A DNA stretch of 64,000 bases from assembly GCF_008386235.1 (NCBI RefSeq), contig NZ_CP040671.1, positions 124,001-188,000 on the forward strand, in the 5' to 3' direction. The notes under the pieces were generated by a model. The model did no database searches, was not told the origin of the DNA, and saw only the letters and a list, made by a program, of their open reading frames with translations. The position numbers and the translations under genes are program-made. Positions 26,588 through 35,122 of this stretch are shown here, piece by piece. Source of the stretch: Thermosynechococcus sp. CL-1. GTDB taxonomy: Bacteria > Cyanobacteriota > Cyanobacteriia > Thermosynechococcales > Thermosynechococcaceae. Each line of letters begins with the position of its first letter. Positions within the stretch are counted from its first letter, which is position 1.

Positions 26588-26588
26588 G
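26550..26588 (+). repeat. Second copy of the 39-bp direct repeat flanking pseB-pseC
   Basis: Partner of 23614-23652 with 36 of 39 bases identical. Here it is the natural 3' end of the DUF3782-type gene. Together the two copies bracket pseB, pseC and that gene. Confidence 0.75.
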
Positions 26589-26600
26589 CTCTCCCGGACA

Positions 26601-26861
26601 CTAACAAGGGGAAGAGGGGGGCACAGAGTCATCGTGGGGATCGGGTACAGGGTCATAGCCGCCGGCAGCAAAGGGGTGGCAGCGCAAAATACGACGAATG
26701 GCTAAATAGGTTCCCTTGACTGCTCCAAATCGGGCGATCGCCTCAACCGCATAGGCAGAACAAGTGGGCGTATAGCGACAGGTGGGCAAAAATAAGGGCG
26801 AAATCCAATGCTGATAAGCGCGAATCAAAAAGATCAGTCCTTTACTGAGCCAGTTACCCAC
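26601..26861 (-). CDS. yidD: Membrane protein insertion efficiency factor YidD
   Basis: An 86-residue protein that assists YidC-dependent membrane insertion. [18 protein letters not shown] followed by [16 protein letters not shown] and [17 protein letters not shown] contain the three conserved cysteines and the HP-GGxDPVP ending. Start is GTG. The C-terminal tail is short and acidic ([13 protein letters not shown]). Confidence 0.94.
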   Translation of the reverse strand: MGNWLSKGLIFLIRAYQHWISPLFLPTCRYTPTCSAYAVEAIARFGAVKGTYLAIRRILRCHPFAAGGYDPVPDPHDDSVPPSSPC

Positions 26862-26903
26862 AGCCTTTGCCTACGAGATGCCCGTCTCCAATTATAAACC
26901 GCA

Positions 26904-27689
26904 CTAATGGGGACGAAACAGGTGATGGTGTTCTGGACTATAGAGGCACGAGCGCAATGAGCCATGGCCTTGATGTTGTACTGCCAGTGCTGGACTGATC
27001 AGGTAAAGGGTGGTGCGCGTCAAGTGCTGCTGCTGACTGAATGATGCCATTTCAGCCAAGGGAACCAGCCACAACTGCTCATCGGGCCATCCCAAGCGGT
27101 AGCCCACAGCAACTGGGGTTTCGGGCGGATAGTGCTGAAGCAAATCTCGCTGGGCACGGTGGACACAATTCGCACTCAGGTAGAGGCAAAGGCTGGCTTT
27201 GTGGGCGGCTAGACTGGCCAATTCTTCTGTTGCTGGGACGCGTGTACGGCCACTGGCACGGGTGAGGATAATTGTCTGTACCAATTCGGGTAGGGTGAGT
27301 TCGGCATTGAGGCGGGCGGCGGCCAATTGATAGGCACTGATGCCGGGGACAACTTCAACGGTAATGCCTGCTTCGGCGAGGCGGGCAATCTGCTCGTGAA
27401 TGGCACTGTAGAGGCTAGGGTCTCCCGATTGCAACCGTACCACTTTTTTACCCGCTTGGACTGCTTCAACCATCAGCGGAATCATTTCTTCAAGAGTCAT
27501 TGCGGCTGTGGGAATACAGGTGGCACTCGGCGGTGCAAACTGCAAAATCCCCGTCGGCACAAGAGAATCGGCATAGAAAATCACATCGGCCTCTTGAATC
27601 AGCCGTTGTCCCTTGAGGGTGAGTAATTCTGGATCACCGGGGCCAGCACCGACAAAATAAACCCCAGCCGAGGTCTGTCTTTTTAGCAC
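26904..27689 (-). CDS. cobM: Precorrin-4 C11-methyltransferase
   Basis: A 261-residue SAM methyltransferase of cobalamin synthesis. GVYFVGAGPGDPELLTLKGQ is the family start, followed by IFYADSLVPTGIL, VRLQSGDPSLYSAIHEQI and VEVVPGISAYQLAAA. The frame is open 18 codons upstream, but GTG at 27689 is chosen because AGGTG lies about 7 bases before it and family homology starts there. It is alone here; no riboswitch is visible in the short gap to the divergent PfpI gene. Confidence 0.93.
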   Translation of the reverse strand: MLKRQTSAGVYFVGAGPGDPELLTLKGQRLIQEADVIFYADSLVPTGILQFAPPSATCIPTAAMTLEEMIPLMVEAVQAGKKVVRLQSGDPSLYSAIHEQIARLAEAGITVEVVPGISAYQLAAARLNAELTLPELVQTIILTRASGRTRVPATEELASLAAHKASLCLYLSANCVHRAQRDLLQHYPPETPVAVGYRLGWPDEQLWLVPLAEMASFSQQQHLTRTTLYLISPALAVQHQGHGSLRSCLYSPEHHHLFRPH

Positions 27690-27787
27690 TACACTGCACC
27701 TGATTATTCCCCTTACTAAGATTAACTTTTGCCGGTAACACAAGTTATGTCAGGATCAAGACAGGTCAGTTTAAGAGGCAGCGGATC

Positions 27788-28387
27788 ATGAGCGGCAAAC
27801 GGATTCTCATGCTTGTGGGTGACTATGTGGAAGATTACGAAGTGATGGTGCCCTTCCAAGCCCTCCAAATGGTGGGTCATACCGTGCATGCTGTCTGCCC
27901 TGATAAAGTCGCTGGGGACATTGTTCGCACGGCAGTTCACGATTTTGAGGGGGATCAAACCTATAGTGAAAAGCGGGGACATAACTTTACCCTCAATGCC
28001 ACCTTTGCAGAGATTGACCCCGTTACCTACGATGCACTAGTGGTGCCGGGGGGTCGTGCCCCAGAGTATTTGCGCCTCAATCCACGGGTACTGGAAATCA
28101 CCAAGCACTTCGGCGAGACCCAAAAACCGATTGCAGCCATTTGTCACGGCCTCCAACTGTTGGCGGCAGCAGGCGTTCTTGCGGGCAAAACCTGTACGGC
28201 CTATCCGGCCTGTGGCCCTGAGGTCGTGAGTGCTGGGGGTAACTTTACCAGTGTGGCAGTGGATGCAGTCGTAGTGGATGGCAATCTGGTCACGGCGCCC
28301 GCTTGGCCTGCCCATCCCCAGTGGTTGGCGACATTTTTAGAGATTTTGGGAACAACGATTAGCCACCGACCCTTGGCAGCAGTGTAG
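27788..28387 (+). CDS. DJ-1/PfpI family protein
   Basis: A 199-residue class I glutamine amidotransferase-like protein. [20 protein letters not shown] has the conserved Glu, [15 protein letters not shown] follows, and the nucleophile elbow [17 protein letters not shown] holds the Cys-His pair. [11 protein letters not shown] and [19 protein letters not shown] complete the family outline. Members act as proteases, deglycases or chaperone-like proteins; the exact activity cannot be read from sequence. Confidence 0.9.
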   Translation: MSGKRILMLVGDYVEDYEVMVPFQALQMVGHTVHAVCPDKVAGDIVRTAVHDFEGDQTYSEKRGHNFTLNATFAEIDPVTYDALVVPGGRAPEYLRLNPRVLEITKHFGETQKPIAAICHGLQLLAAAGVLAGKTCTAYPACGPEVVSAGGNFTSVAVDAVVVDGNLVTAPAWPAHPQWLATFLEILGTTISHRPLAAV

Positions 28388-28399
28388 GATCACCGTGGC

Positions 28400-28978
28400 A
28401 TGGCGATCGCCCTCAGCCAAATTGCCCAATATCTCCAACGGCACCAACTGAACTATCGGTTGAATGCGGCCAACCACCAAATTATTACGGGCGTCAACGG
28501 TGATCACCTTGAGCGATTTATCGTCGTCATTGAGCTAGATGAGGGAGGTGAGTTTTTTAAGCTCTATGCCCCCAATCTTTTGCCGGGGATTAAAACCCAC
28601 CGCTTTCGGGATGCCATTTTGCAAACGCTACTGTGCATTTCGTGGCAGACAAAAATGTTGCAGTGGGAGTACGACCCCAATGAGGGTGAAGTGCGTGCCA
28701 TGATTGAATTCCCCATTGAGGATAGCACCCTCACCGAACGGCAATTTTTTCGCTGCTTGGGGGCACTCGTGGAAATCGTTGACAATACAGTGCCTCGGCT
28801 GCGGCAGTTGGTTCAAAAAGAACCGCCCGCTCCAGATACAGATTTGGCCATGGGGGAACGTCTCCTGCTGACGATTCAGGAAGAAGCACCGGGGCTATTG
28901 GATCTCATTGCCCAAGCTCTTGAAGCCCGCCGCCAACGGGGTCGGGTCAGTTTGAATTTAGAGAATTTAGACACCTAA
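28400..28978 (+). CDS. YbjN/CesT-like fold protein of unknown function
   Basis: A 192-residue protein. The first 135 residues have the alternating strand-helix pattern of YbjN/type III chaperone-like proteins: IAQYLQRHQLNYRLNA, FFKLYAPNLLPG, LLCISWQTKMLQWEYDPNEG, VRAMIEFPIEDSTLTERQF. The tail is helical and charged. ATG start overlapping a HIP1 site, 13 bases after the PfpI gene, so probably the same transcript. No catalytic motif is visible. Confidence 0.7.
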   Translation: MAIALSQIAQYLQRHQLNYRLNAANHQIITGVNGDHLERFIVVIELDEGGEFFKLYAPNLLPGIKTHRFRDAILQTLLCISWQTKMLQWEYDPNEGEVRAMIEFPIEDSTLTERQFFRCLGALVEIVDNTVPRLRQLVQKEPPAPDTDLAMGERLLLTIQEEAPGLLDLIAQALEARRQRGRVSLNLENLDT

Positions 28979-29012
28979 GTTTAGACATCTAGAGTTCTGT
29001 TTAGATTCAGAT

Positions 29013-30614
29013 TCAAGACGAGGGGGGTGCAGGGGGCGTTTGCCGCGCGTAGAAGCGGCCATTCTTCATTTCAATCAACCCTTGACACTTTTCACAACTA
29101 AAGCGCCACAGCTTACCGACCGGAACTTTCAGCGGGTGATGACAATGGGGACACTCGCCACTCCATACCTCCTCATCCCCAAGCATCCACATACTGCCCA
29201 CGACCATCGGCAGACCGATGATGGTGCCTAGCCCCGTGGCACAAAAGCCCAGACCCATGACTATGCCGGCAAGACCTGCCACCTTTGATTGATGATCGCG
29301 GGGGACTTTTTCAATCGTTGGAATGGTGTAAATCTCGGATTCAGAGGGGGGTAGTGGGGGTTCTGTGGCGGTTTCAGGGGGAGGCGTCTCATCTGCCTTC
29401 ACTTGCGGCACAGGCTCGGCCTCTAACCAAGGATCCCGTAGGGGAGGATAGTTGGCGGCTTCTTGGTCTTGGGGAAGGGCAGAAGATTCTGAAGGGACTG
29501 GGGGTGCAGTGGGCAACGTGTCTGAGACTGCCCAAGGATCCTCAACAACAGGGGCAGCGTCTGGGGCGATCGCCCCCTCAGGCGAGGATTCAGCTTCAGC
29601 AATCATCTCAGGGGTTATCGCGGTGGGTGGGCGAACCTCAGCTTCTAGGGCGGCAATGTCCTCAGTCGTCGGTTCAGGGAAGTCGTATGCCTCAAGGGTC
29701 AGTTGGTCTAGGGCAGCTTCAGAGAATTCGGCTGCTGGTTCAGGGATCTCAGCAATACTGTCTTGGGCTTCTGGTGTTGCAATGCTCTCTTCTATGGACT
29801 CAGAAGCTTCTGGAGGTGGTTCAGCAGCGACCTCGAAGACTGGCAATTCTCCTGAGAACCCAGCAAGGGTGTCGGATTCAATACGCTCTTCTTGAAGGGG
29901 GGGCGACTCAAATGGAGATTCTCCACGGTCAGTATTGGGTTCTGGTGAGGGTGGGTTGGGGTCAAAGGCGGCAGCTAAATCTGCCAAACTAATGTCCTCA
30001 TCAGGATCGATTTCTGGAATTTCATCTAGGAAACTCTCTTGCGGCTCACTGATGGGTTCTGCCCCTGTTCCATTCTCAGTGACTTGCTCTAGGGGAAAAG
30101 CTACATCCCCATATTCAGGTGTGCTCTCTACTGGAATCGGGTGTTCCTTCTCTTCGGGCGATCGCGCCACAACATCCTGACTTTCAGATATGGCAGGTGC
30201 CTCGGAGGTCATAAAAGCAGACATTAAATCCAGCAGCGTGGGTTCAGGGGGGGATGGCTCAGTCGCTGCCGTTTCGGTGCCCCATGGATCCTCGACCACG
30301 TCTCGATGGGGTTGGGTGGGTGGCAGGATTTGGAGCTGAAAATGACTTTCCCAGAGGGGGACGCCCAACACCCGTGACTCAATGAAAACCCGTTGAATCG
30401 CTGGCAAGTGCAATTTTTCTAAGGCAGTGCGGATCAGGGTTACGGCTGCCCCTTGATTGAGCATTTTTTCTGAATGCAGCGTGATCATTAACTCCTCGGC
30501 CTGACGTACCACAGTGGCCTTTACCCGCTTTGGCAGGAGGACAGCATTCAGCAGCGTACCAATGGCACGGGGGTCGCCCTGCCGCGCAATATCGAGCAAA
30601 CGGGAATCACTCAT
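29013..30614 (-). CDS. Acidic Pro/Glu-rich membrane protein with C-terminal zinc ribbon
   Basis: A 533-residue protein, not recognised as a whole. Residues 1-110 form a compact domain (LLDIARQGDPRAIGTLLNAV, then LMITLHSEKML). About 110-430 is a low-complexity acidic linker rich in Glu, Pro and Ser. Then come a transmembrane hairpin (VAGLAGIVMGLGFCATGLG and IIGLPMVVGSMWML) and a zinc ribbon with CPHC and CEKC pairs. The N-terminal domain resembles short domains shared by several cyanobacterial unknowns. A membrane-tethered sensor or scaffold is possible, but function is unknown. Confidence 0.7.
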   Translation of the reverse strand: MSDSRLLDIARQGDPRAIGTLLNAVLLPKRVKATVVRQAEELMITLHSEKMLNQGAAVTLIRTALEKLHLPAIQRVFIESRVLGVPLWESHFQLQILPPTQPHRDVVEDPWGTETAATEPSPPEPTLLDLMSAFMTSEAPAISESQDVVARSPEEKEHPIPVESTPEYGDVAFPLEQVTENGTGAEPISEPQESFLDEIPEIDPDEDISLADLAAAFDPNPPSPEPNTDRGESPFESPPLQEERIESDTLAGFSGELPVFEVAAEPPPEASESIEESIATPEAQDSIAEIPEPAAEFSEAALDQLTLEAYDFPEPTTEDIAALEAEVRPPTAITPEMIAEAESSPEGAIAPDAAPVVEDPWAVSDTLPTAPPVPSESSALPQDQEAANYPPLRDPWLEAEPVPQVKADETPPPETATEPPLPPSESEIYTIPTIEKVPRDHQSKVAGLAGIVMGLGFCATGLGTIIGLPMVVGSMWMLGDEEVWSGECPHCHHPLKVPVGKLWRFSCEKCQGLIEMKNGRFYARQTPPAPPSS

Positions 30615-31027
30615 AAACCGATGAATGGAACGGGGTGCCGCTAGTTCTAGCCTACTGCAATTTCCAGAGAGGGGTGAGGGACTGGGGGCGATCGCTTGAC
30701 TATCCTACGTATCAACGACCGAGCTAATCTACACCCTAAATTTAGAGCGGTTGAGAAGCTTGGAAAAAATCCCTTCGGCATCAAGGACATCCATACCATT
30801 TTCTGAAGCGGCGGCTATAGGATCCTTGATTTGTGCGTTACCCTTTCGGCGTAACTTACCCTTTCGGGGATTTCAGTGGGGCTATGCGGGGGATTAATAG
30901 CCCGAACTACCTTTAGTTTAGCTAAGGGATGGCCAGATGACAACTGCCTAAAGCGTGTAAATTGTTACAAACAATTACAAGCACCCACTAGACTGGGAAA
31001 AAGGATGTTCACAAGTTTCAGCAGGGC
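30615..31027. other. 413-bp intergenic region with a small coding-like relic
   Basis: No standard gene. On the minus strand, 30729-30872 reads as 47 codons ending in a stop and includes IKDPIAAASENGMDVLDAEG followed by IFSKLLNRSKF. This looks like real protein but has no start and no family I can name. TTACCCTTTCGG occurs twice at about 30835-30867. The remainder holds the ABC transporter promoter region. Confidence 0.35.
30960..30976. promoter_or_regulatory. Perfect 7-bp palindrome before the ABC transporter gene
   Basis: AATTGTT, ACA, AACAATT. It overlaps a TTACAA that is 18 bases from a TAGACT, so it could be an operator over the -35 of a weak promoter. It does not match the NtcA consensus spacing. 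Confidence 0.35.
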
Positions 31028-32854
31028 ATGACAGCGGCAACACGTTCCACGGATTGGCAACTTTTGCAACGACTGATTCCTTACCTCAAGCCCTATCGCT
31101 GGGGACTGGTGGGAAGTGGCTTGCTCTTGATTCCCTTGGCGGCAGCAGCAGCATTACAACCGATCATCATTGGTCAGGCGATCGCCTTCCTCAAGGGGGA
31201 AGAGAGTACCTATAGCTTTTTGAAACCTTTGACCCTGACCCAAGGGATTGATCTACTGAGCATTGCACTGCTGATTACCGTGGTGCTGCGTTTTGGGGTG
31301 CAGGCGGTGCAGGGGTACTGGATTCAAAAAATTGGCCAAAACATTACTGCCGATATTCGCCATGACTTATTTGACCACGTGCTCCGGTTATCGTCGCGCT
31401 TTTTTGACCGCACCCCCGTCGGTAAGCTCATTACCCGCTTGACCAGTGATGTGGATGCTCTGGGGGATGTGTTTGCCACTGGCGCCGTCGGGGTTCTCAG
31501 CGATGTCTTCTCAATGCTGGTGGTCGTCCTGACGATGTTTTTCATTGACCGCCTCCTAGCAACGCTGCTGCTGGCCTTGGTACTGCCCATCACCGCCCTG
31601 ATTATCTATTTTCAACATCGCTACCGCGTGGCCAACTACAAATCCCGCGAGGAGCTGTCGCTACTGAATGCCGATCTTCAGGAAAACATCGTTGGCATTA
31701 CCGTGGTGCAACTGTTTCGCCGTGAGGCCTTTAATAGCCAACTGTTTCGGCGGCGCAATCAACGCTACATCAAAGAGGTGGATCGGACGATTTTCTACGA
31801 TTCGGCAGTATCAGCAACGTTGGAGTGGATTGCCTTTGTGGCGATCGCGGGGGTTCTCTGGCTGGGCGGTGCCTTGGTGGAGCAGCGCACGATTGACTTT
31901 GGCACTTTGGCCACGTTTATTCTCTTTTCCCAGCGCGTTTTTGATCCGTTGCGGCAGTTGGCGGAGAAATTTACCACGGTGCAAGCGGGCTTAACGGCCA
32001 TTGAGCGCATCCATGATCTGCTCTCAGAACCGATTGAAATTCAGGATCCCGATCGCACCTTTTTGCGTTTGCCCAAGCCAGAAAATACAGCCGCTGCCGT
32101 TGAGTTTCGCGATGTCTGGCTGGCCTACAAAGACGATGACTATGTCCTCAAGCAACTTTCCTTTCAGATCCATGCTGGCGAAAAGGTGGCGATTGTTGGC
32201 CCTACGGGTGCAGGCAAAAGTTCAATTATTCGCTTGCTCTGTCGCCTCTATGATCCAACGCGCGGTGAAGTCCTTGTTAGTGGTCGCAATGTTCGCGACT
32301 TTACCCAAGCAGAACTGCGGCAGCACATTGGCGTGATTTTGCAGGATAGCTTTCTCTTTTCCGGCGATGTCAAAAGCAACATTGCCCTTGGCGACAACTA
32401 CACCCTTGCCGAAATTCAGCGGGTGGCCGCCGAAATGAACATTGCCGACTTCATTGAGCAGTTGCCCCAAGGCTATGACACTCCCCTGCGGCAGCGGGGC
32501 ACGAATCTATCAGCGGGACAGCGACAACTTTTGGCCTTTGCGCGGGTGGCGATCCGCAATCCAGAAATCCTTATCCTTGATGAGGCAACCGCCAATTTGG
32601 ATGTGGGCACGGAGGCAATGATTCAGGAGGCCTTGAACCGCCTGTTGGTGAATCGAACCGCCATTATTATTGCCCACCGCCTCGCCACGATTCGCCATGT
32701 GAATCGCATTTTTGTGCTCAAACGGGGACAACTAGTGGAGCAGGGCACCCACAGTGAACTCTTGGCTCGCAACGGGGTGTATGCCCATCTCTACCGATTG
32801 CAAGCACTCGCTGAAGAAGCAGCCCCTAAGCAGGATGCCTCGCCCCTTGCCTAA
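31028..32854 (+). CDS. ABC exporter, fused membrane and ATPase domains
   Basis: A 608-residue half-transporter of the multidrug/lipid exporter (ABCB) type, acting as a dimer in the membrane. Six-helix domain about 15-335 with the coupling region SRFFDRTPVGKLITRLTSD. The ATPase follows: Walker A IVGPTGAGKSSIIRL, Q-loop IGVILQDSFLFSG, signature LSAGQRQLLAFARV, Walker B ILILDEATANLD, switch His in IIAHRLATI. Substrate is unknown. The 3' end overlaps the convergent MFS gene by 29 bases. Confidence 0.93.
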   Translation: MTAATRSTDWQLLQRLIPYLKPYRWGLVGSGLLLIPLAAAAALQPIIIGQAIAFLKGEESTYSFLKPLTLTQGIDLLSIALLITVVLRFGVQAVQGYWIQKIGQNITADIRHDLFDHVLRLSSRFFDRTPVGKLITRLTSDVDALGDVFATGAVGVLSDVFSMLVVVLTMFFIDRLLATLLLALVLPITALIIYFQHRYRVANYKSREELSLLNADLQENIVGITVVQLFRREAFNSQLFRRRNQRYIKEVDRTIFYDSAVSATLEWIAFVAIAGVLWLGGALVEQRTIDFGTLATFILFSQRVFDPLRQLAEKFTTVQAGLTAIERIHDLLSEPIEIQDPDRTFLRLPKPENTAAAVEFRDVWLAYKDDDYVLKQLSFQIHAGEKVAIVGPTGAGKSSIIRLLCRLYDPTRGEVLVSGRNVRDFTQAELRQHIGVILQDSFLFSGDVKSNIALGDNYTLAEIQRVAAEMNIADFIEQLPQGYDTPLRQRGTNLSAGQRQLLAFARVAIRNPEILILDEATANLDVGTEAMIQEALNRLLVNRTAIIIAHRLATIRHVNRIFVLKRGQLVEQGTHSELLARNGVYAHLYRLQALAEEAAPKQDASPLA

Positions 32855-33989
32855 TCCACAATAACAGCGGCAGCCCCAGCAGTTGCAGCACCACTGACAC
32901 CAGTACCAACAACCCCAAGGAGCGATCGTAGAGCACTCCCATGAGCAAACTGCCGAGAAACCACGCTAAGCCATAACCAGTGCTGAAGATGCCATAGGCT
33001 GACCCCCGCCGCTCTGGGGGGACGAGGTTGGCGACGATCGCCCGCACAATGGATTCTTGGGCACCCATGCCAATGCCCCACAGCACCATGCCCCAAATCA
33101 CCGCAGAACTGAGGAAGACCAAGGGAGCAAAGCCTACCGACAGCACAACCGCAAGGATCAAGGCCATGATGCCAATGCGATCCAGTAAGTACCCAAAGAG
33201 CAGGGCAGCCACGGCATCAACCCCCATCGCCAAGGCGTAGAGCAGCGGAATTTGACTCGTTTGCAGACTATCCCCCTGCTGTAAATGAAAGGCAATCAAG
33301 GGGAAATCCACATAACCGGCGCCCAGAAAGGCCACGGCCAATAGATAAATCCAAAACAGTGTTGGTAGTCTTTTGGTATCCAGATCCTGCACCACCGTTT
33401 CAAAGTCCCGTGGCTCTGGGTACCGCCACTGCGTCACCAATAAAACGACCAGCCCCATCAGGGCAGGGATGGCGAGGACGGCAAAACTCCATTGATAGTG
33501 CTGGGTGAGGGCAAAGACGCCGGCCACCATCAGCGGCCCAACAACGGCACCAATTTGATCCATCGCCTCATGGAGACCAAAGCCAAAGCCGCGACCCACT
33601 TGACGAGCACCGTAGGAAAGCAACACATCGCGGGGGGGTGTACGAATCGCTTTACCGGTGCGCTCAGCAATCATCAATCCCGCTAGGACTTCCCAACGAT
33701 GGGCCAAGGCCATGAGGGGCACAGCCAAGGTATTGATGGCATAACCAAGGGTGGTAATGCGCCAATAGGCACGGGTGCGATCGCTGAGATAGCCAATCCC
33801 AAGGCGTAGACCATAGCCGATGAATTCCCCCAAACCCGCTACGAGGCCGACAACAGTACCACTGGCACCCAATACTCCTAAATAGACCCCCGTAAGGCTG
33901 CGGGCGCCTTCATAGGTGGCATCGGCACAGAGGGAAACCACCCCTAGGAGCACGACAAACCTGAGGGCGGAGCCTTTCTGGCAAACCAT
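32826..33989 (-). CDS. Major facilitator superfamily transporter
   Basis: A 387-residue, 12-helix-type MFS protein. The loop 2-3 motif appears as GLRLGIGYLSDRTRAYW, and a second copy FGYLLDRIGIMAL lies in the C-terminal half. LCADATYEGARSLTGVYLG near the start is characteristic of a bacterial and archaeal MFS subgroup of unknown substrate. Divergent from the permease gene at 34026 with a 36-bp gap. Confidence 0.85.
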   Translation of the reverse strand: MVCQKGSALRFVVLLGVVSLCADATYEGARSLTGVYLGVLGASGTVVGLVAGLGEFIGYGLRLGIGYLSDRTRAYWRITTLGYAINTLAVPLMALAHRWEVLAGLMIAERTGKAIRTPPRDVLLSYGARQVGRGFGFGLHEAMDQIGAVVGPLMVAGVFALTQHYQWSFAVLAIPALMGLVVLLVTQWRYPEPRDFETVVQDLDTKRLPTLFWIYLLAVAFLGAGYVDFPLIAFHLQQGDSLQTSQIPLLYALAMGVDAVAALLFGYLLDRIGIMALILAVVLSVGFAPLVFLSSAVIWGMVLWGIGMGAQESIVRAIVANLVPPERRGSAYGIFSTGYGLAWFLGSLLMGVLYDRSLGLLVLVSVVLQLLGLPLLLWIRQGARHPA

Positions 33990-34025
33990 GACTCAACTCC
34001 TGTATTTAGGAATGTCCACAGTATA

Positions 34026-35039
34026 TTGAGTGGAGAATCGTTAAGGGCGATCGCGATGGTGGGTGCACTCAGCGCAGCTAGTCCCTTAGTCATTTGGACA
34101 AGTCTGGGGTTCATCTGTGGCCGTTGGTTGCCAGCAGTGATTCCCCAATGGTTGGGGCGCAGCCTCTATTGGGTCGGAGTGCCCATTCAAATTTTTGCTT
34201 TGGTGCGGCAAACCAACTTCGCGGGGTTAATTTGGTTGGCACCGCTGCTGGCCTTTGTGGCGCTGATTGTCGGCTATATCCTTGCCCAAGGACTTTACTA
34301 TTGGCAGCAACGCTACTTTCAACCCCAGTGGCTGCAATACACCCCCCCCTTCCTGACAAGTACAGTTCCCGAAGGAGAAAGTCGCCGCTTTCAGGGGAGC
34401 TATCTGATTGCCAGCATTCTCGGCAATACGGGCTTTGTCGGTTTGGGGGTCACGATTCCTCTCCTGAGTGCCACGGCATTGCCCTGGGCGGCCTTCTATG
34501 CCATTACCCAAAATGCCCTCGGCACCTATGGATTGGGTTCATTTCTCGGTCAGTACTACGGTAAGGGCAATGATCAACCTTGGTGGCGCGCCCTCGGGGT
34601 GATTCCAACGGTACCGACGCTTTGGGCCTCCATGGCCGGCTTTGCTACCCATGATCTTTCCTTGCCAGATGCAATCGAAAGGTTGTGTGAGATAGATATT
34701 CACTTGGTGATTCCCTTTGCCTTTGTTCTCACTGGAATTCGTTTGAGTCGGCTCCCCGGCTGGCAAAGTTTTCGTATGGGGTTGCTGCCTATGTTAGTGA
34801 AGACGTTGTTGCTGCCATTGACGATGATGGCGATCGCCTATGGTTTGGGCTTGCGGGGCGATACGTTGCTGGCGATCGCGATTATGACTGGTACGCCCAC
34901 CGCCTTTGCCGCGCTAATTTTGGCAGAGGAATACGAACTCAATACCGAACTGCCACCGGCGGTGATTGCCCTGAGTACCCTGAGCTTTGTGGTGGTGTTA
35001 CCGCTGTGGGTGTTCCTGTGCCGCCAAGTTTTAACATAA
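34026..35039 (+). CDS. AEC-type (auxin efflux carrier-like) permease
   Basis: A 337-residue, about ten-helix membrane protein. SYLIASILGNTGFVGLGVT and the C-terminal AIMTGTPTAFAALILAEEYE have the helix-breaking glycine/proline pattern of AEC carriers. Start is TTG at 34026; an ATG at 34056 is equally plausible and is the first with AAGG upstream. Substrate is unknown; malonate, malate and auxin carriers belong to the family. Upstream of the pilT operon but separated by 83 bases. Confidence 0.75.
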   Translation: MSGESLRAIAMVGALSAASPLVIWTSLGFICGRWLPAVIPQWLGRSLYWVGVPIQIFALVRQTNFAGLIWLAPLLAFVALIVGYILAQGLYYWQQRYFQPQWLQYTPPFLTSTVPEGESRRFQGSYLIASILGNTGFVGLGVTIPLLSATALPWAAFYAITQNALGTYGLGSFLGQYYGKGNDQPWWRALGVIPTVPTLWASMAGFATHDLSLPDAIERLCEIDIHLVIPFAFVLTGIRLSRLPGWQSFRMGLLPMLVKTLLLPLTMMAIAYGLGLRGDTLLAIAIMTGTPTAFAALILAEEYELNTELPPAVIALSTLSFVVVLPLWVFLCRQVLT

Positions 35040-35122
35040 CGCTAACGACTGCTCTCCTTTTCCAAGAACAGTGGCACACTGAAAATACCTGATCCATTGC
35101 TAGCCCTTTCACGAGTCTCCCT

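Noticed and set aside
27690-27787. Cobalamin riboswitch before cobM
   Set aside because: The gap is too short and lacks the B12-box pattern.
29285-29992. 235-codon plus-strand frame
   Set aside because: Gln/Leu/Gly-rich shadow of the acidic linker on the opposite strand.
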